Positions 16,944-27,480 are shown, counted from the first letter of the stretch. The stretch: DNA of 64,000 bases from Alphaproteobacteria bacterium (GCA_016125425.1 WGLT01000007.1:32204-96203), one strand, 5' to 3'. Program-made: numbers and translations. Notes: generated by a model not told the origin, from the sequence alone.

Positions 16944-18321
16944 GTCCGAGCGTTCTCAAAGAGGCCTCGTGGAATGCTTCGCTCTGCGTCGGATGAGCGT
17001 GGATCACGCCCGCTATGTCCTCAAGACGCGCGCCCATTTCAATGCTGAGTCCGAACGCTGCGGAAAGTTCTGCGACGCCGCCGCCGACCGCCTGCACGCC
17101 GAGGATCAGATGATTGTCGGCGCGGGCGACGACGCGAACGAAACCGTCTTCGGCCTCCATGGTCATGGCGCGGCCATTGGCGGTGAACGGGAAAAGCGCT
17201 GTCTTGATCTCATGCCCCGCGGCCTTCGCCTCGTCGGGGGACAGCCCGACCGAAACGATTTCCGGATCGGTGAAGCAGACCGCCGGTATCGCCGCCTTGT
17301 TCCAGCGACGGTTCTCGCCGGCGATGATCTCGGCGACCATCTCGCCCTGCGCCATGCCGCGATGAGCGAGCATCGGTTCGCCGGTGACATCCCCGATGGC
17401 GTAAATACCGCGCATCGAGGTGCGGCACTGATCGTCGATCTTGATGAATCGGCCATCCATGTCGAGGACGAGTTCCTCCCGGCCCCAGCCTTCGGTCAGC
17501 GGCTTGCGGCCGACCGTGACGAGAATCTTGTCTGCGGGAAGCGTTTCCTCCTTGCCGTCGACCTCGATCACCAGTTCCTTGCCGCCCTTGCCGAGCCCTT
17601 TCGCTTTCGCGCCAAGATGAACATGCATGCCGAGCGCCTTCATGCGCTTGGCGACGGGCCGCGTCAGCTCATTGTCATAGAGCGGCAGAATGCGTTGCAA
17701 GGCTTCCACTACGGTCACTTTCGAGCCGAGCTTGGCGTAGGCGATGCCGAGTTCGAGCCCGATATAGCCGGCGCCGACGACCACGAGATTTTTCGGGGGC
17801 GCATCGAGCGACAGGGCTTCGGTCGAGGAGATGACGTTTCCGCCGAAAGGCAGGAACGGCAATTCCACGGGAACGGAGCCGGTCGCAATGATCACATTCT
17901 CGGCCCGGACGATCTCGGCGCCGTCTTTCGTTTTGACCTCGACAGTCTTGCCGTCCTTGAATGTCGCCCAGCCGGCAAGGACGCGCACTTTCGACTTCTT
18001 CAAAAGACCGCCGACGCCGGTCGTCAGCCGTTTCACGATGGCGTCCTTCCAGGCGACGGTTTTCTTGAGGTCGATCGCCGGCGTTTTGACCGCAATGCCG
18101 AGAGGCGACTTGCCGGCGAAATGCTGCGCCTTCGCGAATTCGTCTGCGGCGTGAATGATCGCCTTCGAGGGAATGCAGCCGACATTGAGGCAGGTCCCGC
18201 CAAGAGCATTCGATTCAATGATGATCGTATCGAGCCCCAATTGCCCGGCGCGAATCGCCGCGACATAGCCCGCGGGCCCGGCGCCGATGACGAGAAGTTT
18301 GCAGTGGTGTTCTTTGGTCAT
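16927..18321 (-). CDS. lpdV: dihydrolipoyl dehydrogenase (E3)
   Basis: FAD flavoprotein of 464 residues that re-oxidises the dihydrolipoyl arm of the E2 subunit with NAD. The FAD fold is [12 protein letters not shown] (11-22), the redox disulphide is GGTCLNVGC (C44, C49), the NAD fold is [12 protein letters not shown], and the C-terminal HAHPTQSE supplies the His-Glu pair. It follows the E2 gene by 58 bp and is the E3 of the branched-chain complex here. It overlaps the RimB-like gene by 17 bases. Confidence 0.95.
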   Translation of the reverse strand: MTKEHHCKLLVIGAGPAGYVAAIRAGQLGLDTIIIESNALGGTCLNVGCIPSKAIIHAADEFAKAQHFAGKSPLGIAVKTPAIDLKKTVAWKDAIVKRLTTGVGGLLKKSKVRVLAGWATFKDGKTVEVKTKDGAEIVRAENVIIATGSVPVELPFLPFGGNVISSTEALSLDAPPKNLVVVGAGYIGLELGIAYAKLGSKVTVVEALQRILPLYDNELTRPVAKRMKALGMHVHLGAKAKGLGKGGKELVIEVDGKEETLPADKILVTVGRKPLTEGWGREELVLDMDGRFIKIDDQCRTSMRGIYAIGDVTGEPMLAHRGMAQGEMVAEIIAGENRRWNKAAIPAVCFTDPEIVSVGLSPDEAKAAGHEIKTALFPFTANGRAMTMEAEDGFVRVVARADNHLILGVQAVGGGVAELSAAFGLSIEMGARLEDIAGVIHAHPTQSEAFHEASLRTLGHALHI

Positions 18322-18379
18322 TGATGTTTCGCGAATTCCCTCGCCGCTTTGTCAGTCAGCGCCGCCAAATCGGCTGGCG

Positions 18380-19723
18380 TCAATCCTCAATGAAAATTGC
18401 CGCGGGGTTCTCCAGGAGCCCCTTGATCTTCTGAACGAAGACGGCGGCGTTCCAGCCGTCGATGATGCGATGATCGAAGCTCGAAGAGAGATTCATCACC
18501 TTGCGCGGAACGAACGCCGCGCCGTCCCATCTCGGCTGGATCTGTATCTTGTTGACGCCGACGATCGCGACTTCCGGATAATTGATGACGGGGGTCGTGA
18601 CGATGCCGCCGAGCGCGCCGAGCGAGGTGATCGTGATGGTCGATCCTGTGAGCTCCTCGCGCGTCAATGTTCCCGCGCGCGCGCCCTCGGCGAGCCGCGC
18701 GATCTCAGCCGCGCAATCCCAGAGGCCGCGCGCCTCGACATGACGCACGACCGGCACGACGAGGCCGGCGCCCGTTTGCGCGGCGACCCCCATATGCATG
18801 CCGCCATATTGGCGCACGACGCCTTCCTCATCGTCGTAGAGCGAATTCAATTGCGGCTGCTCGGCGATGGCGCGCGCCATCGCCCGCATCAGGAAGGGCA
18901 GGATCGTGAGTTTCGGTTGATCGTCTCTACGCTCCTTATTGAGCTTGGCGCGCAGGTCTTCCAGAGCCGTGACGTCCACTTCATCGACATAGGTGATGTG
19001 CGGAATATGCGCGTTCGCCGTTTCCATTTTCTCGGCGATCTTCCGGCGCATGCCGATGACCGGAATTTCCTTCACGCTCGTATCGGCCGTTCTCGCGCGC
19101 GCGCCGCCCGGAGCCCCGCCGCCGCCCTGCATGAAGGCGTCGAGGTCTTCATGCGTGATGCGGCCCGCGGGGCCGGAGCCCGCGACGCGGCGAAGATCGA
19201 CGCCCGCATCGAGCGCGCGCTTTCTCACCGCCGGCGAAGCCAGCGGCTTTTCGCCTTCCTTGCGCGGCGCGCCCAAAGCCTCTCCCCCCGTTCGTCCCCG
19301 CGCAGGCGGGGACCCAGCGCTGACTCCGATCTGGGCCCCTGCTTTCGCGGGGGTGACCGGTTGAGAGGCTTTCGTCTCAACAACGGCGCCATTCGGCTTG
19401 GCTTTCGCCGCTGGTTTTGATTCTTTCTTCGGCGCTTCCTTCGCTTTCGTCGACGCTTCGCCGGGCTTCACATTGCCGGCGCCTTCCACCTCGAGACGGA
19501 TGATCGGCGAGCCGACAGCGACGACTTCGCCGATCTTGGCGCCCCGCCAGATGACCTTGCCTTCGACCGGAGACGGAATTTCAACGGTCGCCTTGTCGGT
19601 CATGACGGCGGCGAGCACTTCGTCCTCGCGCACATTCGCGCCTTCGTCGACGAACCATTCGACCAGTTCGGCCTCGGCGACGCCTTCGCCGACATCCGGC
19701 AGCTTGATGACGAATTCGCCCAT
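18380..19723 (-). CDS. bkdB: branched-chain 2-oxoacid dehydrogenase E2 (lipoyl acyltransferase)
   Basis: E2 core of the complex that converts branched-chain 2-oxoacids to acyl-CoA. In 447 residues: lipoyl domain (3-80) with MTDKA lipoyl K44, a Lys/Ala/Pro linker (85-160), a peripheral-subunit-binding domain (161-197), and the acyltransferase domain (215-447) with the active site FDHRIIDGW (H418, D422). The linker carries an in-frame insertion (about 121-148) that encodes a palindromic intergenic-type repeat, absent from usual E2 linkers. The ATG overlaps the bkdA2 stop by one base (TAATG). The E2 is likely functional because the insert lies in a flexible region. Confidence 0.95.
   Translation of the reverse strand: MGEFVIKLPDVGEGVAEAELVEWFVDEGANVREDEVLAAVMTDKATVEIPSPVEGKVIWRGAKIGEVVAVGSPIIRLEVEGAGNVKPGEASTKAKEAPKKESKPAAKAKPNGAVVETKASQPVTPAKAGAQIGVSAGSPPARGRTGGEALGAPRKEGEKPLASPAVRKRALDAGVDLRRVAGSGPAGRITHEDLDAFMQGGGGAPGGARARTADTSVKEIPVIGMRRKIAEKMETANAHIPHITYVDEVDVTALEDLRAKLNKERRDDQPKLTILPFLMRAMARAIAEQPQLNSLYDDEEGVVRQYGGMHMGVAAQTGAGLVVPVVRHVEARGLWDCAAEIARLAEGARAGTLTREELTGSTITITSLGALGGIVTTPVINYPEVAIVGVNKIQIQPRWDGAAFVPRKVMNLSSSFDHRIIDGWNAAVFVQKIKGLLENPAAIFIED
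19288..19364. repeat. palindromic repeat element inserted in the bkdB linker
   Basis: Two hairpins lie back to back. The first is GTCCCCGC (19294-19301) with GCGGGGAC (19306-19313), loop GCAG. The second is CCCCTGC with GCGGGGG, with one wobble pair, around 19337-19352. CCCAG and CTGGG flank the space between them, so the whole is roughly dyad-symmetric. Translated on the minus strand it gives VTPAKAGAQ and, 8 residues on, PPARGR. Translated on the other strand it gives the SPRRRGP / CFRGGD type peptides familiar from bacterial interspersed palindromic repeats. No second copy is seen in this window. Confidence 0.75.
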
Positions 19724-20739
19724 TATGCGCTCTCCATCACTTTCTTCAGCGCCTCGCCGACGCGGCCCGGCCCCGGAAAATACGCCCATTCATGCGCATG
19801 CGGATAGGGCGTATCCCAGCCGGTGACGCGGATGATCGGGGCCTCGAGGCGATAAAAGCAGCTCTCCTGAACCACCGACATCAATTCCGCGCCGAAGCCG
19901 CAAGTGCGCGTCGCCTCATGCACGATGACGCAGCGCCCGGTCTTCTTCACCGAATTCTCGATCGTTTCGAGATCGAGCGGCAGGATCGTGCGCAGATCGA
20001 TCACTTCAGCGTCGATCCCCGTCTCCTCCGCGGCCGCAAGCGCGACAAAGACCATGGTTCCATAGGCGAGCACAGTGACGTCCGCGCCTTCCCGGCGCAC
20101 CGCCGCCTGGCCGAGCGGAATGCTGTAGTGACCCTCAGGCACCTCGCCGAGCTCATGCTTCTTCCAGGGCGTCACGGGTCGCTCGTGATGCCCGTCGAAC
20201 GGGCCGTTATAGAGCCGCTTCGGCTCAAGGAAGATGACCGGATCATCGTCCTCGATCGAGGCGATGAGAAGGCCCTTCGCGTCGTAGGGATTGGACGGCA
20301 TCACCGTCTTCAGTCCGCAGACATGCGCGAAGACCGCTTCCGGGCTCTGCGAATGGGTCTGTCCGCCGAAAATGCCGCCGCCCGAGGGCATGCGAATCGT
20401 CAGCGGCACGGTGAAGTCGCCGTTTGAGCGATATCGAATGCGCGCGGCTTCCGAAACGATCTGATCGTAGGCGGGATAAACATAATCCGCAAACTGAATT
20501 TCAACGCAGGGACGCAGACCGTAAACCGCCATGCCGATCGCCGTGCCGACAATGCCGCTTTCATTGATCGGACTGTCAAAACAGCGCTGCTTTCCGTATT
20601 TTTTCTGAAGACCCTGCGTCACGCGGAAAACGCCGCCGAAATAGCCGACGTCCTCGCCGTAAACGACGACATTTTCATCGCGGCTCATCGCCACATCGAG
20701 GCCGTCGCGCAAAGCTTCGATCATCGTCATCCGCGCCAT
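19723..20739 (-). CDS. bkdA2: branched-chain 2-oxoacid dehydrogenase E1 beta
   Basis: Transketolase-like beta subunit of the E1 decarboxylase, 338 residues. The start MARMTMIEALRDGLDVAM, the YGEDVGYFGGVFRVT block, FADYVYPAYDQI and TPYPHAHEWAYFPG near the end are those of BCKDH E1 beta rather than pyruvate dehydrogenase. The ATG at 20739 is two bases after the bkdA1 stop. Reading frames that extend further upstream overlap bkdA1 and are not used. Confidence 0.95.
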   Translation of the reverse strand: MARMTMIEALRDGLDVAMSRDENVVVYGEDVGYFGGVFRVTQGLQKKYGKQRCFDSPINESGIVGTAIGMAVYGLRPCVEIQFADYVYPAYDQIVSEAARIRYRSNGDFTVPLTIRMPSGGGIFGGQTHSQSPEAVFAHVCGLKTVMPSNPYDAKGLLIASIEDDDPVIFLEPKRLYNGPFDGHHERPVTPWKKHELGEVPEGHYSIPLGQAAVRREGADVTVLAYGTMVFVALAAAEETGIDAEVIDLRTILPLDLETIENSVKKTGRCVIVHEATRTCGFGAELMSVVQESCFYRLEAPIIRVTGWDTPYPHAHEWAYFPGPGRVGEALKKVMESA

Positions 20740-20741
20740 GG

Positions 20742-22064
<1,323 letters not shown>

Positions 22065-22236
22065 CTACGGAGATGAGGGTCTAGTCCGGGGCGCCGCGCC
22101 AAGGCAATGCCGGAGCGGCGGCGGGAGCCAAATTCGCAGCGCAACGTGAATGCATGGAAAATCAGAGTTTTAGCGCGATTGTCCAGACTGGGGCCGAGAC
22201 GGGGCGAAAACGCGCGGAAGGGCGACGCTGCGCGGA

Positions 22237-23898
22237 TCAATTTGGCGTCTTATCGCAAAGGAAGGCGTAGTCGCGGCGCGCGCCCTCCTCGCTCACAAAT
22301 CCGGCGCGGATATCCTCCTCGAGCTTGTCGCGCGGCCTTGCGGCGGGCGCGCCCTTGCCGCCGCCGCCCGGCGTTTCGACGATGAGTCGGCGACCGGCAG
22401 GAATGATATCGCGTCCCATGCCGCGCAAGACGGTTCCGTCATCGAGTCGCGCTGCGCCGAGCGCGCCGTCGCCCCCGCCCTGAGACCCGCGGGCGGGAAA
22501 TTTCGTCCGCTCAAACATTTTCGAAACCGCCATGGCGCGCCCTTCGGCATGCTCGAACTCCATCACCTGACCGAGACCGCCGCGATATTCGCCCGCGCCG
22601 CCGGAATCGGGCCTGTACTCCTTTCTCCACATGATGACGGGCGCCGTGGCTTCGTTGATCTCGACCGGCGTGTTTTTGACGCCCGAAGGAAAGGCCGTGC
22701 AGGAAAGACCGTCCTTATGGGGCCGCGCGCCCGTGCCGCCGGTGTAAAACGGGTTGATGACAAAGCTCTCGCCGCCGCCGATTCCCGGTCCGCCGAGGAG
22801 GACGGGCAGATAAAGACAGGACGCGCCCTCCGCCGGCGCGCGATCGGGGACGGCTTTCGCCAGCGCGCCGAGCACCACATCGGGGAGCATTTGCCCGACC
22901 GTATGGCGCGCGGAGACGGCGCATGGCCGCGGCGCATTGAGGATCGAGCCTTCCGGCGCCGAAACGCGCACGGCCCCGAGCGAGCCTGCGTTGTTCGGCA
23001 CGTCATTGCCGATGACGCATCTGACGCCGAAAGAGGCGTAGGCCTGCGTATAGGTGAGCGGCACATTGACGCCATGCGCGCTTGTCGGCGACGTTCCGTC
23101 GAAAGAGACGTCGATCGCGTCGGCGCCGATCGTCACCTGACAGACGAGATCGACGGGCGCGTCATAACTGTCGATACGCATCGCATTCTCGAATACGCCG
23201 CGCGGCAGTTTCGCGATCTCGGCGCGCATCGCATTCGCCGAATTCTCGATAATCATCCGGCCGACGGCGCCGAGATCATCAAGGCCGAATTCATCGAGCG
23301 TTTCGAGAAGGCGGTTCGCGCCGGTGCGATTGCAGCCCGCGAGCGAATAAAGATCGCCTTCGGCCGCTTTCGGGTCGCGCACATTGGCGCGGATCATCCG
23401 GAGCAGCGTTTCATTCGCCTCCCCGCGCCGGAAAAGATGCATGACCGGCACGAGCAGGCCTTCCTCGAAGACCTGCCGCGCATCGGGCCCGAAACCGAGC
23501 CCGCCGACATCGGCGACATGCGAGGTCGCGGCGAAGAGCGCGACGGCGCGCCCGCAGCGAAAAACCGGCGTCACCACCGTGAAGTCATTGAGGTGGCCCG
23601 TTCCCTCCCACGGATCGTTGGTGAGAAGAACGTCGCCGTCTTCGAGCGACGCCAGCGGATAGCGTTTCAGGAAGACGCCGACGGAGGCCGCCATCGCATT
23701 GACATGGCCGGGCGTGCCGGTCACCGCCTGCGCGAGCATACGGCCTTCCGTGTCGAATACGCCGGCGGAAAGATCGCCCGCCTCGCGCACGGTCGTCGAA
23801 AACGCCGTGCGGATAAGCGTCTGCGCCTGCTCTTCCACAACCGCGATGAGCCGGCTCCACAAAAGCTGCAATTTGAGCGCGTCGAAAGCAGCGGTCAC
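22237..23898 (-). CDS. hyuB: hydantoinase B / oxoprolinase beta-type subunit
   Basis: HyuB-family subunit of an ATP-dependent ring-opening amidohydrolase (N-methylhydantoinase/5-oxoprolinase type), 553 residues. The N-terminal LLWSRLIAVVEEQAQTLIRTAFS, the middle SFDGTSPTSAHGVNVPLTYT and the end VETPGGGGKGAP are family landmarks. It works with HyuA, whose stop overlaps its GTG start (GTGA), so the subunits are made together. The substrate could be 5-oxoproline, a hydantoin or another cyclic amide; the sequence does not decide. The region is accessory and bears several amino-acid-related genes. Confidence 0.92.
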   Translation of the reverse strand: MTAAFDALKLQLLWSRLIAVVEEQAQTLIRTAFSTTVREAGDLSAGVFDTEGRMLAQAVTGTPGHVNAMAASVGVFLKRYPLASLEDGDVLLTNDPWEGTGHLNDFTVVTPVFRCGRAVALFAATSHVADVGGLGFGPDARQVFEEGLLVPVMHLFRRGEANETLLRMIRANVRDPKAAEGDLYSLAGCNRTGANRLLETLDEFGLDDLGAVGRMIIENSANAMRAEIAKLPRGVFENAMRIDSYDAPVDLVCQVTIGADAIDVSFDGTSPTSAHGVNVPLTYTQAYASFGVRCVIGNDVPNNAGSLGAVRVSAPEGSILNAPRPCAVSARHTVGQMLPDVVLGALAKAVPDRAPAEGASCLYLPVLLGGPGIGGGESFVINPFYTGGTGARPHKDGLSCTAFPSGVKNTPVEINEATAPVIMWRKEYRPDSGGAGEYRGGLGQVMEFEHAEGRAMAVSKMFERTKFPARGSQGGGDGALGAARLDDGTVLRGMGRDIIPAGRRLIVETPGGGGKGAPAARPRDKLEEDIRAGFVSEEGARRDYAFLCDKTPN

Positions 23899-25973
23899 CC
23901 GGCCCTCCGTTCAAGGATCAAATTGCCGCGGGCGTCGACCCTCGCATTGAAAGCGGAAGAGACAACCGTCGTCGTCTGATCCTCGACAATCAGCGCGGGG
24001 CCTTCAATCATATCGCCCGGCGCAAGCGCCGCGCGCTCGAAGACGCCATAGTCAAGCGGCGTATTTTCGCTGGCGTCGTAAACGACGCGGCTTTCCTCCG
24101 CGCGCCGTTCTCTCTTCTTCGGTTCAGCGGGCGCCGCGGGCAGCGCCGGGCGCGGGCCGGAGAGCGTCAACGACCAGGTAAGGACTTCAACGCCCATTTC
24201 CGGAATCGCGCGCCCGTAAAGCGCGACATAGGCGGCTTCAAACGCGCCCCCGAGCTTTTCCGCCGCATCCGCCCCGCCCAACATGGCGGGATCGAGCGAA
24301 ACGGCGATCTCGTGGCCCTGCCCGACATAGCGCATATAGGCGCGCCGGGTTTCCGTCAGCTTTGCGCCCGGCGCGGCGGCGCGAAGCACCGCTTCGGCCT
24401 CGCGCCGCATCTCCGCAAATAAAATCTCGACGCTCCCCGCCTCGAACGCATCAAGACGCATCGGCCGCGAACGCACGACTTCATACGCCGCCGGCGCCAG
24501 AAGAAAGCCGATGGCGGAGCCGACGCCGGCGCCTTCCGGCACGATCACTTTGCGGAGCCCCAGCTTTTCGGCGAGCCGCGCCGCATGCAAAGGCGCCGCG
24601 CCGCCAAAGGCGATCATCGCGCGCGCGGCGATATCCTGTCCGCGTTCGACCGCATGGGCGCGCGCGGCCGCCGCCATGTTTTCATCGACGACTTCCGCGA
24701 TGGCGTAGGCCGCCATCTCCTCATTGAAGTTCAAGGGCGCGCCGACTTCCTTGCCGATGGCGATGAGCGAAGCCTCCCGATTGAGCGCGACCCTGCCGCC
24801 CGCAAATCGCGCGACATCGATCTTGCCGAGCGCGAGGTCGGCGTCGGTGACGGCGGGGCGCGCGCCGCCGCGGCCATAGCAGGCCGGACCCGGTTCGGAG
24901 CCCGCGCTTTCCGGGCCGACCTGCAACCGCTTCAAGCCGTCGACATGCGCGATCGAGCCGCCGCCCGCGCCGATCTCCACCATTTCGATCACCGGGATGC
25001 GGACAGGAAGCCCCGATCCCTTTTTGAATCGATAGCTGCGATCGACTTCGAATGTGCGCGCGGTCTCCGGCTCGAAATCGTCGATCAGACAGAGCTTCGC
25101 GGTCGTGCCCCCCATATCGAAAGAGACAAGCGAGGCTTCGCCGAGATCCCTGGCGATCGCGGCGGCGAGCACGGCGCCGCCCGCGGGCCCCGACTCGACA
25201 AGGCGGATCGGAAAGCGCGCCGCCGTCTCGAGCGTCGTCAGCCCGCCGCCCGACGTGATCAGAAGGAACGGACAATCGAAGCCGCGCGCCTTCAACTCGC
25301 CTTCAAGCCGGCGGAGATAGGCCTCCATCAGCGGGCGCACATAGGCGTTGGCGACGGCGGTCGACAGCCGCTCGAATTCGCGAATTTCGGGGGCGACTTC
25401 CGAGGCGAGCGAGATCGAAAGATCGGGCCGCGCCGCCGCGACGATCTCGGCCGCGCGCTGCTCATGCGCGGGATTGGCGTAGGCGTGCAAAAAGCCGATG
25501 GCGAGGCTTTCGACTCCCTCCTTTTCAAGGACGGGAAGACAGGCGCGGACGCTTTCCTCGTCGAGAGGAATGAGCGCTTCGCCCTTCCAGTTCATCCGTT
25601 CGCGGACAGGCAAGCGAAGCCAGCGCGGAACCAGCGGCTTCGGCCGGTCAATATTGATGTCATATTGCTCGAAGCGGTTTTCGTACGCCATTTCGAGCGC
25701 GTCGCGATGGCCCTCCGTCGTCAACAGCGCGGTCTTCGCGCCCCGGCGCTCGATCAGCGCATTGGTCGCGAGCGTCGTTCCGTGAATGATGACGCCGATA
25801 TCGGCGGGCGAGACTTGCGCGCTTGAAAGCGCCTCGGCGAGACCGGCGAGAACCCCCTCCTCCGGCGCGCGCGGCGTCGTCAGCACTTTCGCGGTGACGC
25901 GCGCGCCGTCCGGTTTTTCAACCGCGACGTCGGTGAAGGTGCCGCCGATATCGACTGCGAGGCGAACCTTCAT
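23895..25973 (-). CDS. hyuA: hydantoinase A / oxoprolinase alpha-type subunit
   Basis: ATP-binding actin-fold subunit partnered with HyuB, 692 residues. The N-terminal phosphate loop is DIGGTFTDV, and the second lobe has FDMGGTTAKL and GAGGGSIAHVD, all typical of HyuA/acetone-carboxylase-like proteins. The start is set by GGAGG seven bases before the ATG at 25973. The 235 bp upstream hold three ATTGCGCAAT palindromes, which suggests a dedicated regulator not encoded nearby. No allantoin or hydantoin racemase genes are visible. Confidence 0.92.
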   Translation of the reverse strand: MKVRLAVDIGGTFTDVAVEKPDGARVTAKVLTTPRAPEEGVLAGLAEALSSAQVSPADIGVIIHGTTLATNALIERRGAKTALLTTEGHRDALEMAYENRFEQYDINIDRPKPLVPRWLRLPVRERMNWKGEALIPLDEESVRACLPVLEKEGVESLAIGFLHAYANPAHEQRAAEIVAAARPDLSISLASEVAPEIREFERLSTAVANAYVRPLMEAYLRRLEGELKARGFDCPFLLITSGGGLTTLETAARFPIRLVESGPAGGAVLAAAIARDLGEASLVSFDMGGTTAKLCLIDDFEPETARTFEVDRSYRFKKGSGLPVRIPVIEMVEIGAGGGSIAHVDGLKRLQVGPESAGSEPGPACYGRGGARPAVTDADLALGKIDVARFAGGRVALNREASLIAIGKEVGAPLNFNEEMAAYAIAEVVDENMAAAARAHAVERGQDIAARAMIAFGGAAPLHAARLAEKLGLRKVIVPEGAGVGSAIGFLLAPAAYEVVRSRPMRLDAFEAGSVEILFAEMRREAEAVLRAAAPGAKLTETRRAYMRYVGQGHEIAVSLDPAMLGGADAAEKLGGAFEAAYVALYGRAIPEMGVEVLTWSLTLSGPRPALPAAPAEPKKRERRAEESRVVYDASENTPLDYGVFERAALAPGDMIEGPALIVEDQTTTVVSSAFNARVDARGNLILERRAG

Positions 25974-25995
25974 CGCGCCGCCTCCGCGATCCCGA

Positions 25996-26092
25996 ATTGC
26001 GCAATCCGGAAAAGCCCGAATCTGATCGCCCCGCATTTTTCCTTGGATTGCGCGCGATATTGCGCAATCTGCGGATTCCCAAATTGCGCAAT
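25996..26092. promoter_or_regulatory. array of ATTGCGCAAT operator-like palindromes
   Basis: Three perfect copies of the 10-bp palindrome ATTGCGCAAT occur at 25996-26005, 26059-26068 and 26083-26092; a diverged copy ATTGCGCGCG begins at 26047. The first and third lie in a longer shared unit (on the minus strand, GGATTGCGCAATTYGGGA). The first and second are 63 bp apart, close to six helical turns. All lie between the SDR and hyuA, 23-119 bp before the hyuA start, so they fit a multimeric repressor or activator. Confidence 0.6.
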
Positions 26093-26208
26093 CCTGCGCG
26101 CATAAGGGGAATGCGTCCCGAAACTCTCTCCGTATACGATTGTTCTTGCGTCGCGCATGGCTGGAGATATGGACCTTGCGGAAGAGGATTCAATAAGGCG
26201 TCTTTATT

Positions 26209-27006
26209 CTATTCTTCGCGTACAGGCACGGTGTAATTCAGCGCCGCGCGCCCGCCGTCGGCGAAGATCGTCTGGCCCGTGACGTATGACGCCATCGGGC
26301 TCGCGAGGAAGAGCGCGATCGCCGCGATTTCCTCCGGCTCGCCGATGCGCCCGAGCGGCGTCCGTGCGAGAATCCCGCGGCGCGCCGCGTCGTCGGAGAC
26401 GACAGTCTTCAGCAAGTCGCTCATAATCGAGCCCGGTCCGATCGCATTGACGCGAATGCCGTATTCGGCGAGACCGAGCGCGGCGGCCTTGGTCAATTGC
26501 TGCAAGCCGCCCTTCGATGTCACATAGGCGAGCTGGTTCGGAATCGCGAGCACTGAGTTGAGCGAGGACATATTGACGATCGCGCCTTTTGTGCCCGCCT
26601 CGACCATCGACCGCGCGACAAGCTGAGTCAGCACGAAATAGCTTCTGAGATTGACCGCAAGCACCCGGTCGAACTCTTCGGCCGGAAGATCGAGAATGCT
26701 CCCCGCCCTGACGATGCCGGCGTTATTGACGAGAACGTCGATTCTGCCGAACCGCTCGAGCGTCTTCCCGACAAGCCGGCCGCAGGCCTGTTCGTCGGCG
26801 AGATCGCCGGCGAAGGCGAAAGTCCTCGCGCCCGTCTCCTGCGCGACGGCGCGCGCGGCCGCCTCGTTCCTTTCCGCATTGATGTCGGCGAAAACGACGT
26901 CCGCGCCCGCTTCGGCGAAAGCGCGCGCGCAAGCCAGGCCGATGCCGGCGGCCGCGCCGGTGACGATGACGGCCTGATTTCGGAAGTCGAGCCAGTCTGC
27001 GGCCAT
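26209..27006 (-). CDS. short-chain dehydrogenase/reductase
   Basis: A 265-residue NAD(P)-dependent classical SDR. The cofactor loop is TGAAAGIG (16-23), with D41 after the second strand suggesting preference for NAD; NNAG is at 94-97; the catalytic residues are S148, Y161 and K165. It is in the FabG-like sugar/alcohol dehydrogenase group; no substrate can be named. It precedes hyuA by 235 bp on the same strand and may be co-regulated, but the operator-like array separates them. Confidence 0.88.
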   Translation of the reverse strand: MAADWLDFRNQAVIVTGAAAGIGLACARAFAEAGADVVFADINAERNEAAARAVAQETGARTFAFAGDLADEQACGRLVGKTLERFGRIDVLVNNAGIVRAGSILDLPAEEFDRVLAVNLRSYFVLTQLVARSMVEAGTKGAIVNMSSLNSVLAIPNQLAYVTSKGGLQQLTKAAALGLAEYGIRVNAIGPGSIMSDLLKTVVSDDAARRGILARTPLGRIGEPEEIAAIALFLASPMASYVTGQTIFADGGRAALNYTVPVREE

Positions 27007-27369
27007 GTCGATCCTTTCCTAGCGTCGCGGGCGGACCTTAAAGCGCATTCGGGGAAAGTGGGAACCGGATTTCGGCCTCGCCCGCGAAATCGGCTGCGCG
27101 CGAGTCGCGCCGCGGACGCGCCCGTGCGGCGCGAGTTTATCTCAGGCAAGGAAAGCCTCCTCGATTCCCGCCGGAATCAGCCCCGCGCCCCGACGGAGCC
27201 CTGGGCGCCGGAAAGCCGCGCGGGGCAAGGCCCGCCGGACGGCGCGCCGCCCGGGCGGCGCGGAAGAATCGCTGGCCCGTGGCCGAATCTTCCTATCCTT
27301 CGCCTGCGCATGCGCGTTTGCTGTCTGGCGCCGGCTTCTTCGCCGTCCCGAATACAGGATCGCCTCCCC
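27007..27369. other. intergenic region, no clear gene
   Basis: About 360 bp without a gene. It contains the rhizobial-type repeat at 27043-27075, a GATTCC/GGAATC hairpin around 27165-27180, and G+C-rich sequence. A divergent promoter for the SDR is expected near 27010-27060. Reading frames crossing it are of low plausibility. Confidence 0.4.
27043..27075. repeat. rhizobial-type interspersed repeat (partial)
   Basis: GCGCATTCGGGGAAAGTG followed by GGAACCGGATTTCGG closely resembles a short repeat that is widespread in intergenic regions of Rhizobiales (a form with GCGCATTCCGGAAAAGTGG and ACCGGTTTTCC). It lies 37 bp upstream of the SDR start. The match is from memory of that repeat, not a search. 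Confidence 0.45.
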
Positions 27370-27459
27370 GTGTTCACGATACTCGTCATACTGCTCTCGC
27401 TCGTGGTCGCCGCAGGCGCAGGCCTTGCGGTGAGCGCCCTGTTCACGCTGCGCAATTGA
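27370..27459 (+). CDS. possible 29-residue single-pass membrane peptide
   Basis: A GTG-initiated frame encodes a peptide that is almost one hydrophobic helix (FTILVILLSLVVAAGAGLAV) with a short LFTLRN tail. A weak AGGA lies about ten bases before the GTG. The hydrophobic profile is not expected by chance in such G+C-rich DNA, yet no homologue is recognised. It could equally be the end of a degenerate longer frame. Evidence is composition only. Confidence 0.35.
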   Translation: MFTILVILLSLVVAAGAGLAVSALFTLRN

Positions 27460-27480
27460 ACCGGCGCGGGAGCGATTCGT

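Noticed and set aside
16777..18324. A 515-codon antisense frame to lpd
   Set aside because: It is a shadow; lpd has all the disulphide and FAD motifs.
22549..23979. A 476-codon antisense frame to hyuB
   Set aside because: It is a shadow frame with Arg/Asp-rich low-complexity sequence.
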